From: G032773895 sp965248935
GTDB lineage: Bacteria > Pseudomonadota > Gammaproteobacteria > Pseudomonadales > Cellvibrionaceae
NCBI GenBank assembly: GCA_965248935.1
Contig: OZ252214.1
Location: forward strand, 2,418,001-2,482,000
Length of the DNA: 64,000 nucleotides
Direction: 5' to 3'
This document shows positions 14,989 through 22,196 of the stretch, piece by piece (positions within the stretch are counted from its first letter, which is position 1; every line of letters begins with the position of its first letter). Under the pieces are notes generated by a model that worked only from the letters and a program-made list of their open reading frames with translations, ran no database searches and had not been told where the DNA came from. A program made the position numbers and the translations under genes.

Positions 14989-15584
14989 GAATTGGTATCT
15001 CGGTTGAAGGCCCAACTGAAGAACGGTTTGTTAAAGTGGTACTTGGGCCATACTTGGCTCAGAAAGGTAAATACATAACTCCAATATCTATGGGTGGTGG
15101 GGTAAATATTGACAGAGCGAAAAGTGAATTAAAAAAAATTGCCTATTCTTTTGAATATGTCACGACGCTATACGATTTCTACGGTTTTCAGAAAAAGCAA
15201 GCTGATGAAACAAAGGAAAGCTTAGAGAAAAAATTAACGGAATCTGTTCATGAGGGTGTAAAGGGAAAGCTAATTCCCTATATCCAAATGTATGAATTTG
15301 AAGGGTTGTTATTTTCTTGTCCTGAAAGCATGGAAATAGTACTTAAAGAGGGCGGCGTAAAGAAATGGGCTGATAATACGCTGAAGGAGTTTGATCATAA
15401 TCCTGAATTGATTAATAACTCTAAGGAAACTGCGCCCTCAAAGCGTTTAGAAAAAGATACTGGCTACCGTAAAATGACGCACGGCCCAAACATAGCCTTA
15501 GAAGCTGGAGTCGACAAAATCAGAAATATGTGTAAAGGCTTTGATAGCTGGATATCAAGACTTGAGGCTATTGAAGAGAAATAG
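14982..15584 (+). CDS. DUF4276 protein (TOPRIM-like partner of the ATPase)
   Basis: This 200-residue protein of the DUF4276 family is nearly always encoded next to an AAA15-type ATPase. The N-terminal I-S-V-E-G-P-T-E-E-R-F and the later T-T-L-Y-D-F-Y-G-F place acidic residues as in TOPRIM-type metal sites. Q-M-Y-E-F-E-G-L-L-F-S follows. Together with the ATPase it resembles the OLD, RloA/RloB and AbiL-like two-component defence arrangements; the exact type is not established here. It is the last gene before the long non-coding stretch. Confidence 0.8.
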   Translation: MVRIGISVEGPTEERFVKVVLGPYLAQKGKYITPISMGGGVNIDRAKSELKKIAYSFEYVTTLYDFYGFQKKQADETKESLEKKLTESVHEGVKGKLIPYIQMYEFEGLLFSCPESMEIVLKEGGVKKWADNTLKEFDHNPELINNSKETAPSKRLEKDTGYRKMTHGPNIALEAGVDKIRNMCKGFDSWISRLEAIEEK

Positions 15585-15641
15585 TTTATCTGCAGTTCAC
15601 GAAGGCCCCACAAAGTTCCACTAGTCTTAGCAAGCTACAAC

Positions 15642-15768
15642 TTGGCACCAACTCATAGTAAACCCAAACAGATACCCAAAACTGGGGCAAGGCGAAAAGC
15701 CAAGCTTGCTTGGCGTGCCTTGCGGCAGGTTTGGGTATCCGTACACTCTTGCTATGAGTTTGTGGCAA
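15642..15768. repeat. 127-bp imperfect palindrome
   Basis: Two arms of about 60 nt mirror each other around CCAAGC-TT-GCTTGG (15700-15713). The ends read TTGGCACCAACTCATAG on one side and its near complement on the other. GATACCCAAA and TTTGGGTATC, CAAGGC and GCCTTG also pair. The resulting hairpin would be very long. It could be a miniature inverted-repeat element or a structured RNA/DNA site. Confidence 0.8.
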
Positions 15769-15806
15769 TAAATCAGACGGTAATGAATAGAATTACGGTA
15801 AACACT

Positions 15807-15844
15807 CCATACGTTTCTCCGCCATTCGGCGGGGAAACGTATGG
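15807..15844. repeat. Strong 17-bp stem-loop
   Basis: The arms CCATACGTTTCTCCGCC and GGCGGGGAAACGTATGG pair over 17 positions with one G-T pair and a 4-nt loop. No T-run follows, so it is not a standard terminator. Confidence 0.8.
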
Positions 15845-15928
15845 AACGCCAATTGGGAAAGCGTTGATTTCACTCAGCTTTTTCTTTCTACCATTTGAAA
15901 ACAGGGAGAACCAAAGGAAAATAGTAAC

Positions 15929-16166
15929 ATTTCAGAAACTTTGAAAGGTTAATGGTAGAAACAACGCCTCTGGTTTTATATAGTTACCGAACACAAAGAA
16001 ACGACTGCAATAAGGCGGCTCATAGAGCGCAGATCCTGGGCCTCACCACGCATAAGGGCGATGGGCGAATCAAAAGATTAAATACCTTTCGATTTAAGCG
16101 ACGTTGTCAGCTTAGATTTATCAACGCTGTTACAAACGTTAAGGTTTGGCATTGCCAAACCTTTTT
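15929..16166 (+). ncRNA. Candidate small RNA with operator-like site and intrinsic terminator
   Basis: A near-operator (ATTTCA-N7-TGAAAG, 15929-15947) is followed by about 200 nt with no good ORF and several hairpins, for example AGCG-acGTTG pairing with CAAC-GCT (16099-16130). It ends in an intrinsic terminator at 16141-16166. The transcription start is not defined. This is a hypothesis from structure and layout only. Confidence 0.3.
16141..16166 (+). terminator. Intrinsic terminator
   Basis: A 10-bp stem AAGGTTTGGC / GCCAAACCTT with a 3-nt ATT loop runs into a T-run. No protein gene ends just upstream of it. Confidence 0.75.
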
Positions 16167-17148
16167 CGCAATATTGGATGCACCGTCTTCCTTCCTGAAA
16201 GGAGCGGCCAGCATCTTTTTTTGGCTGCATTAAAGTGGCCTATATTCAGACAGCAACATAACGTTAGCCTGTCTTACATTTCGGCTAGAACTTCCTAGCT
16301 GAAATGATTCAACAGAAAGAGGCGTGCAAAAAAAATCAAGCACGGGACTTTTCATACAAGTAACTTACAACGTAAAACCTTGCAACTACTTGATCAGTCA
16401 TTCAATGACTATATTGCCCTACAAATGCGTAAACGGTTTATGCGGGAAAACTCGACAATATTACTTACCTAAAAGTAAGTTGAATATTGGTACGGCACTT
16501 TCTAAACGTATAAGGCGTTTTACCATTTTGGGCGGGGTGTACAAAAGACGGAATTTTTGTGCATACACCATTAGCGTTAGAGGTATCTATCTGACAACTC
16601 GTGCAGATACCACACTCTAGTAGTGTGATCACCTTCTATGTCGATTAGAAAAAGAGTGATCATGACCAAAAAGCCTGAGAGAAACAGGTTATATATCAAC
16701 GTATTTAGACGTTAAATGCTAACAAGTGTCAGAGGCCAACTGACTCAACAAAGTGGGAAAGCGTAGAGTAAGTAAAAAATACCTAGAACAGTATGCATAT
16801 ACATACACACAAACCATCAATCAGAGATAGTTAAACACGTATTAATACACCGAAAAAAATAACCATTTAATCGTTATACATAAGGAGATAAGCCACAGTA
16901 AAATATTGCCCATGTTATGGGCGCTATACAACATTATTGATGGATACGTGCGTGAACCTCAACAGAGGCAATCACTCACCGACCACATAAGGTTTTGGGA
17001 TTCGTGTCCCCCGGTCATCGCTCCTTCATGGAGACCATTAGCCCACCAAGGTTAATGTGACCACTTGCACTTACCAACTGGCTTGCACGCTGCCCTAAAA
17101 TAGAAGGGCTAAATTTAAAAACCTAGATCAATGATATTTGTATAGGAA
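16167..17148. other. Hairpin-dense DNA without a convincing gene
   Basis: Open frames here (for example 16324-16620) lack ribosome binding sites and protein-like composition. Many hairpins are present: CAATATTACTTAC / GTAAGT..AATATTG near 16460, GGTATCT..AGATACC near 16585, CACACT-ctagt-AGTGTG at about 16613, GCCCAT-gtt-ATGGGC near 16910, CTCC-ttca-TGGAG near 17025 and GCCCT..AGGGC near 17095. It may encode a structured RNA. Confidence 0.5.
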
Positions 17149-17173
17149 AACGTTTCAAGAACTCTGAAACGTT
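17149..17173. promoter_or_regulatory. Island operator, copy 3, extended palindrome
   Basis: AACGTTTCA and TGAAACGTT form perfect 9-bp arms around N7. The 19-bp core ends at 17170, 44 nt before the ATG at 17214. That is the same distance as between copy 2 and its gene. Confidence 0.8.
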
Positions 17174-17213
17174 CTTTGTAGTACCCCGCTTTTTCATATT
17201 GCACACTGAAGGT

Positions 17214-18080
17214 ATGAAAAAACTTGCTTATGAACTGAAAGAACTGTGTAAACACAACCGTGATGGTAGCCACGAAACTCAGTACAAGCGTAAAAACAGC
17301 TTGCTGCTTATGGCTCACCAGCTGGAGTACGAGTTGGGTTACCCTCGCATGGGCGTTACATCCCTCAAAGAAAAACACGTAGTAAGGTTAATCAATCACT
17401 GGCAACAACAGGGACTTGCTATTAGTACCATTAAGGCAAGAATGTCTTTCGTTCGCTGGTGGGCTGAAAAAGTCAATAAATCAAATATTATTGACAGGGA
17501 CAACAGTCACTATGGTATTGGGCGAAGGCAATATGTACCTACAGAATCCAAAGCCTGTGATATTGATTTCGAAAAATTAAAAACGATCAAAGACCCTTAT
17601 GTGGTTGCCAGCGTAAAACTGGTTCAAGAATTTGGCTTACGTAAAGAAGAGGCTATTAAGTTCACACCGAAATATGCAGATAAAGGCGATTACATCCTTT
17701 TAAAATCCAGCTGGTGTAAAGGTGGCAAAGAACGCACAGTTCCAATACTCACACAAGCACAACGAGAAGCACTAAACCACGCGTGGCAAGTAGCTGGTAA
17801 TGGTTCGCTGATTCCAACCAATAAACTCTACAGCCAACAGAAAAATCGCTATGAAAAACTCAGCAACAAAGCCGGGTTCAAAAAACTTCATGGGCTAAGG
17901 CACCGCTACGCCCAGCTTAGGTACGAAGCCCTAACTGGCTGGAAATGCTTCATCAATGGCGGCCCAAAAACCAAGGAGCTAACACCAGAACAAAAACGGA
18001 GTGATAAGGAAGCAAGGCTCATTATTTCCCGTGAGTTGGGGCATGAGAGGTTGCAGGTTACGGTGAGTTATATAGGTTGA
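17214..18080 (+). CDS. Island-type tyrosine recombinase (integrase domain protein)
   Basis: This 288-residue protein of the integrase-domain family is found inside islands and integrative elements in addition to their main integrase. Catalytic positions are visible: Arg in F-G-L-R-K-E-E-A, the H-G-L-R-H-R-Y box, G-H-E-R and the C-terminal Tyr in V-S-Y-I-G. The ATG at 17214 has GAAGG very close to it, and a TTG at 17199 is an alternative start. It stands directly behind operator copy 3. It could drive rearrangement of a second site, perhaps in the adjacent hairpin-rich region. Confidence 0.8.
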   Translation: MKKLAYELKELCKHNRDGSHETQYKRKNSLLLMAHQLEYELGYPRMGVTSLKEKHVVRLINHWQQQGLAISTIKARMSFVRWWAEKVNKSNIIDRDNSHYGIGRRQYVPTESKACDIDFEKLKTIKDPYVVASVKLVQEFGLRKEEAIKFTPKYADKGDYILLKSSWCKGGKERTVPILTQAQREALNHAWQVAGNGSLIPTNKLYSQQKNRYEKLSNKAGFKKLHGLRHRYAQLRYEALTGWKCFINGGPKTKELTPEQKRSDKEARLIISRELGHERLQVTVSYIG

Positions 18081-18285
18081 ATGAAACGGAGAGCGTAAAG
18101 AGTAGAAATAAAGTACTACAAGCCTCAAAAGTTCAAAGCGGACGTTGGTATTGGTTCGTTTCTAGCCATTTCGCCCCGTTTTTCCACTTTTACTCTACGA
18201 TATCTTAAAGAAAACAGCTGACTTAATGATTTTTAACTGTTATTATATACAGCGTCAGTTAGAGCCACCACAACAGGAAAACCCC

Positions 18286-19476
18286 GTGACCGTCAAACAA
18301 TCAGTGTACAAAAATGAAGCTCGTAAAGAGTATGATATCACTGAAGAGAAGAGAGAGGAGTATCGGCGGATATCAAAAGATTCTCGCCTAGCCAAGTTAG
18401 CCGCTGAACAGGGTCTTCACGAAGTCTTGCATTCTGTGAACACCCCTAAATTAGACCCTAATGATTTAATGCCGCAGCTAGATTCGAATGGTGTAAGGGC
18501 GTTAAGCCTATTTTCAGGTGGCGGAGGTCTTGATTTAGGGTTTGATCGTGCAGGATTCTCACATCAGGCGTCATATGAACTCATACCAATTTGCAAGAAT
18601 ACAATTAAGGAAAATAGACCTGATTGGTCTGTTTTTGGTGGCCCAGATGATGGTGATGTAACCCATATTCAGTGGGAAAAGTATAAAGGTAAAATTGACT
18701 TGATACATGGAGGCCCACCCTGCCAGCCATTCTCAATTGCTGGTGAGCAAAGAGGGCTGAGTGATGAGAGAAATATGTGGGGTGAGTTTAATCGGGCAGT
18801 AAACACGATTAAACCGAAAGTATTTGTTGCTGAAAATGTTTTAGGGCTTTTAAGCCCTAAGTTTAAAGATTTTGTACAAAAATATATTTTGGATCAACTA
18901 GCTGATTACAATATTGTAAAGTTTGAAATGCATGCATCCGACTATGGCGTCCCTCAGATTAGAAAGCGTGTGTTTTTTGTGGGATTTAAGACAAAAAAGG
19001 CATTTTCTAAATTCAATACCCCCGAACCAACTCATAGCGCAGGTCATTTAGGTGTACACGACTCAGAGTTAAGTCTTTCTCTCTTTGATGGCCGGAAGAG
19101 AAAAACCATGGGAGTAAGAGAAGCGTTAGGGTTGAGTGATATATGTTTTGATAATTTATCTCCCACAATTCGAAGTGGTTTCACGGGGAAAAGAAATACT
19201 ACCTCGGTATTAAATAGTTCAGCCGGGCAAAAATCCTGGGGCGATATGGAGATATGGCCAAATGGCGTTCAGGGAAGTCGACAGAAGGCTTCTGGGTTCC
19301 CTGCGAAATTTGAGCATTTTAGAATGAGTGTTCAGGATGTTGGTTTAATTCAGGGCTTCCCTGAAAGCTGGAAGTTTTCAGGGGCTGTCTATCAAATTTT
19401 AGGGCAAATTGGTAATTCCGTCGCACCCCCAGTAGCCTATCAAGTAGCTAAAAATGTAGCATTAGCGCTTAGGTAA
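18286..19476 (+). CDS. DNA (cytosine-5) methyltransferase
   Basis: This AdoMet-dependent enzyme methylates cytosine C5 within a specific site. Motifs occur in the usual order: I (S-L-F-S-G-G-G-G-L-D-L-G-F), IV (G-G-P-P-C-Q-P-F-S with the catalytic Cys), VI (A-E-N-V), VIII (Q-I-R-K-R-V-F-F-V-G), and X (Q-I-G-N-S-V-A-P-P). The variable region between VIII and X determines the target. I start it at GTG 18286, preceded by AGGAAAACCCC; the open frame extends to 18226. It converges with and slightly overlaps the nuclease gene, forming a type II restriction-modification pair. Confidence 0.93.
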   Translation: MTVKQSVYKNEARKEYDITEEKREEYRRISKDSRLAKLAAEQGLHEVLHSVNTPKLDPNDLMPQLDSNGVRALSLFSGGGGLDLGFDRAGFSHQASYELIPICKNTIKENRPDWSVFGGPDDGDVTHIQWEKYKGKIDLIHGGPPCQPFSIAGEQRGLSDERNMWGEFNRAVNTIKPKVFVAENVLGLLSPKFKDFVQKYILDQLADYNIVKFEMHASDYGVPQIRKRVFFVGFKTKKAFSKFNTPEPTHSAGHLGVHDSELSLSLFDGRKRKTMGVREALGLSDICFDNLSPTIRSGFTGKRNTTSVLNSSAGQKSWGDMEIWPNGVQGSRQKASGFPAKFEHFRMSVQDVGLIQGFPESWKFSGAVYQILGQIGNSVAPPVAYQVAKNVALALR

Positions 19477-20143
19477 CATTTTGTTTTTTCTCGTCGAAAT
19501 ACTCTTTAACCATTTTCCTGAGTTTTTTTGCATGATTTTCGGTTATTTCGACCCAACCTTTAAAGTAGGAAAATGGTATGTGGGGATTGTTCAAAGTACT
19601 TCCCCTTCCTGCTAAGTATTTAGCTCTATCTTTCAGTATCTCAAGCATCCTATCTGGGGAGTACCCACTCTCCAGGTCCTGAAGCTCGATATATCTTTCC
19701 TTTTTATATTGCATTTTTTGAAGGTTCTTTGCATCTTCATATGAATAGACAGCCTTTTCTTCCATGACTTGGTGTAAATCGCTTAGGTTTAATTTTTTGG
19801 AAGCCAAATCTGCGAGCATAAAATCTGGTTCTATATATGCCTCCTTACTTTTTATCCATTCTTCCATCATGGTTGGCGATCCGTAATGATAAAACTCTCT
19901 GCCTTTTATAAAGAAACCAATAAGCCAGTGTTTATCTCTCCATTTTTCAATATGATCAGGGCCAAAATCTCTTACTGTGGTTACAGATCCCTTTGAAGTG
20001 GTTTTTAGTTCAAACGGTATCGTTTTTCCCTCAAAGTCAAGATGAGCATCAACACCATCTCTACCCTCATTCTCATCCTTATATAAATCGAATAATTTAC
20101 GCATTGCATCTTCGCGGTCATCATCTTGGAAATTTCCAGCCAC
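19469..20143 (-). CDS. Putative type II restriction endonuclease (PD-(D/E)xK)
   Basis: This 224-residue protein is encoded tail-to-tail with the 5mC methyltransferase; the coding ends overlap by 8 bp. It has the core of a PD-(D/E)xK nuclease: D-A-H-L-D-F-E-G-K followed by P-F-E-L-K-T-T, supplying the Asp and the E-x-K. The arrangement strongly suggests the cognate restriction enzyme. The recognition site cannot be read from the sequence. Genes placed this way often rely on separate promoters to delay nuclease expression after transfer. Confidence 0.75.
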   Translation of the reverse strand: MAGNFQDDDREDAMRKLFDLYKDENEGRDGVDAHLDFEGKTIPFELKTTSKGSVTTVRDFGPDHIEKWRDKHWLIGFFIKGREFYHYGSPTMMEEWIKSKEAYIEPDFMLADLASKKLNLSDLHQVMEEKAVYSYEDAKNLQKMQYKKERYIELQDLESGYSPDRMLEILKDRAKYLAGRGSTLNNPHIPFSYFKGWVEITENHAKKLRKMVKEYFDEKKQNVT

Positions 20144-20433
20144 AAGTAATCCTTTTAATTTTGTTAAGTTATATGGTCATAATGTCAAATTCTGATCAAG
20201 GGGCAGAGTTACCTGAAAAGAATGTCTGTTATGTGTCGTTTTCTGCCAATAGGATGATTGAGACTTAATCGTACTAATAGGGTCGGCAACGACTAAACTG
20301 CGATAGCTTTATATATTACAGACCTAAAGTAAATGGATTAGATTTAGTAAAATGGTGATATTGGCATTTCGGACACTTAATTGGCGTAAAAATAATTGTT
20401 ATCTGAAATTGAGTCAGGTGTCTAAAATCTGTT

Positions 20434-20974
20434 TTAAGTTGATTTAAAGTTATCTCTAGCTTTCCTCCGTGAATTATTAAAGGTAATTAAGGGTGACAGA
20501 CAGTTAATAACTTGGAGATATGCCTGAAGGATTAGATTTACATCTTCATGTGTTCGGTGTTGGCGGAATTCGCCTGAGTTTGCGAGTTGAGTTTTCAGCT
20601 CGTACAAATGCTTGGCTTGTTTTTCGTCCAATATATCTGTGATTGAAAGAATGTAAAACGGCGGTGTGTTTTCTGTGCAGGAATAAAGGGTGCTGAGCCA
20701 ATCTGAGTCCCAATCGGCTGCATCACTGTATAGAAGGCTATAGTAGTGAATTTAACAGTTCGACTACTTCGCTCACTGGTAAGCCGTTGTTGGCAAGGTG
20801 TTCCCTTGTTATGCCGTGGAGTTTTTCAGAGTCTTCCGACCAATAAGTCCAATTAGGTTCGGGTCTTATTAGCCATGAATGGATATGCCCCTCAAGTAGA
20901 ACTGCGATCTCTATAGGGTAGGAATCGAAATGAAGCCCACTTGCTTCGATCTCTATAAGTACAGGTAGGCTCAT
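20434..20974 (-). pseudogene. DEDDh 3'-5' exonuclease, single frameshift
   Basis: An RNase T-like exonuclease of about 175 residues is split by one frame change near 20735. The first part (from 20974) has I-E-I-E-A-S-G-L and S-Y-P-I-E-I-A-V, then H-G-I-T-R-E-H-L. The second frame continues Y-S-D-A-A-D-W-D-S-D-W-L and ends with H-R-T-H-E-D-V, the His-Asp pair of the DEDDh class. The first catalytic residue, usually Asp in D-x-E, reads Glu here. The gene is probably non-functional. Confidence 0.7.
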
Positions 20975-21029
20975 AAGAAAAGCATACTTGTTTATATGCT
21001 TGATGTCCTTTCAAACTTCTGATTTTTAC

Positions 21030-21200
21030 TGAATTCATAATTGCTTTGTTTCGCCTCGCCTTTTCAGTATCGTTGTGTGGGCCAAAAATTGGGCCTTCGT
21101 GGTTTGGGAAATCCTTGACCTATGCTTTCGTGTTTTTCCGATTCTTCCTGGCTTTCGCAACAGCTCTGGCGGCTAGATCTTTTATGTTATTTTCTGCCAT
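21030..21200 (-). pseudogene. Broken third copy of the HEGP-motif small protein
   Basis: It starts M-A-E-N-N-I-K-D-L-A at 21200. The conserved pieces are split between frames: E-S-I-G-Q-G-F-P in one, N-H-E-G-P-I-F-G-P-H-N-D in another, and the original frame meets TAG at 21120-21122. The order matches the intact relatives at 1865-2068 and 2239-2454 in island A. It therefore marks shared cargo that has decayed here. Confidence 0.55.
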
Positions 21201-21368
21201 TAGTATTTCCTTACAAGGTGGGAGAAGCTGCGAAGCGAAGGTGTTTAATGTTGGTATATTAAATATTTTTATACTTTCTAAACAGTGATTAAGTTGGTAT
21301 TTTTTATACCTATATAGTTGTTATTATTCGTGTACCTTGAAAATTAAATGGAAATAAAAGGATTGTTT

Positions 21369-21509
21369 ATGTCTGACGACAAAAAGATAAAGGGGCAGAG
21401 TTCCTCTAGTTTGACCCCAGCCGAATCACAGTCGTTAAAAATGACTATGGAGCGTGCTAGGGAAAAAGCGAAGAAGGATAAAACAAAAAAGGAATTTAAA
21501 GAGATATAG
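21369..21509 (+). CDS. Small basic protein upstream of the YafO-like toxin, 46 aa
   Basis: A Lys-rich helix (E-R-A-R-E-K-A-K-K-D-K-T-K-K-E-F) follows a Ser/Gly-rich leader. AAAGGA precedes the ATG and the gene ends 3 nt before the YafO-like gene. By position it could be the antitoxin or a leader peptide, but it is much shorter than YafN and shows no similarity I can recognise. Confidence 0.5.
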   Translation: MSDDKKIKGQSSSSLTPAESQSLKMTMERAREKAKKDKTKKEFKEI

Positions 21510-21512
21510 TAT

Positions 21513-21911
21513 ATGGCAAGGGTAAAATTATCTCCGGTTTTGCAAATAGCAGCCGAATCGGATTCTCGTATTAGGGAAATCGCTCTAGAGTTTAAAAGGT
21601 ACAAGGAAACAGGCCAGTTAGGTAGGTACTTTGGTAAAGATGCTGATATTGGTCGGCCAGTTTCTGCTTATCAGAATGAGCTTATGCATGTGCATTTGTT
21701 TCCAAGGAATACTGTCATTAGAGGTATTCCTCTCAGGCAGGACAAAAGGACTAGTGACATTTTTCTAATATACTGCGGTGGAATTGTGTATCCTGATAGA
21801 TATTGTTTGTTAGATATTATATGGAATGGTGCGCACAGAAAGCTTGATGATGAGCGCTATATCCGTAATGACTTGGTGCCCGTTGCTGAGCAGTTTAGAG
21901 AGGAGAATTAA
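21513..21911 (+). CDS. YafO-like mRNA interferase toxin
   Basis: The 132-residue protein aligns with E. coli YafO, a ribosome-dependent mRNA-cleaving toxin. It shares L-M-H-V-H-L-F-P, a polar stretch before D-I-F-L-I-Y-C-G-G-I, Y-C-L-L-D-I-I-W-N-G-A-H-R-K-L, and a C-terminus with V-A-E-Q-F-R-E. Length matches the family. It lies in a tight three-gene operon, 3 nt after the 46-aa gene and 1 nt before the 70-aa gene. No YafN-type antitoxin is adjacent, so its control is unclear. Confidence 0.65.
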   Translation: MARVKLSPVLQIAAESDSRIREIALEFKRYKETGQLGRYFGKDADIGRPVSAYQNELMHVHLFPRNTVIRGIPLRQDKRTSDIFLIYCGGIVYPDRYCLLDIIWNGAHRKLDDERYIRNDLVPVAEQFREEN

Positions 21912-21912
21912 T

Positions 21913-22125
21913 ATGGCTGGCAACTCTTCAGAATGGAAAAAGGGAAGCCCTAATCAGGCAGGGTACTATGTTATTGCGATTAAGTATGACAATGGTATGG
22001 GAACCTTTGGTACGGATTATTGGGACTCTGAGCAGGGGTGGAGCGTCGACGAAAATGTTGTTGGCTATATTCCTCTCCGGCAGGTGCTTAATGCTGCAAA
22101 TATTGAATTCCCTGAGGATGAGTAA
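21913..22125 (+). CDS. DUF551-like small protein, 70 aa
   Basis: The sequence S-P-N-Q-A-G-Y-Y-V-I-A followed by Y-W-D-S-E-Q-G-W and V-V-G-Y-I-P-L-R-Q-V resembles the short DUF551 proteins common in phages and islands, whose function is unknown. GAGGAG lies just before the ATG. It is the third gene of the YafO-like operon and may be co-translated. Confidence 0.55.
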   Translation: MAGNSSEWKKGSPNQAGYYVIAIKYDNGMGTFGTDYWDSEQGWSVDENVVGYIPLRQVLNAANIEFPEDE

Positions 22126-22196
22126 TTGGGGCTTCGCCCCAAACCCCAAGGTATTTGTGCAACGGTAATGTTGCATTTCTAAAAAGTATTGCCGCA

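Noticed and set aside
15642..16620. Open frames at 15642-15944, 15952-16233 and 16324-16620
   Set aside because: They have no ribosome binding site and non-protein-like composition. The first is a by-product of the large palindrome, which gives similar peptides on both strands.
15585..17148. Integron attC sites (several CGTTA-type cores)
   Set aside because: No paired R' and R'' boxes with the required spacing and no integron integrase in the window.
21120..21122. Second in-frame amber codon (HEGP copy 3) as evidence for amber recoding
   Set aside because: The conserved residues before and after it lie in different frames, so simple frameshift decay explains it better.
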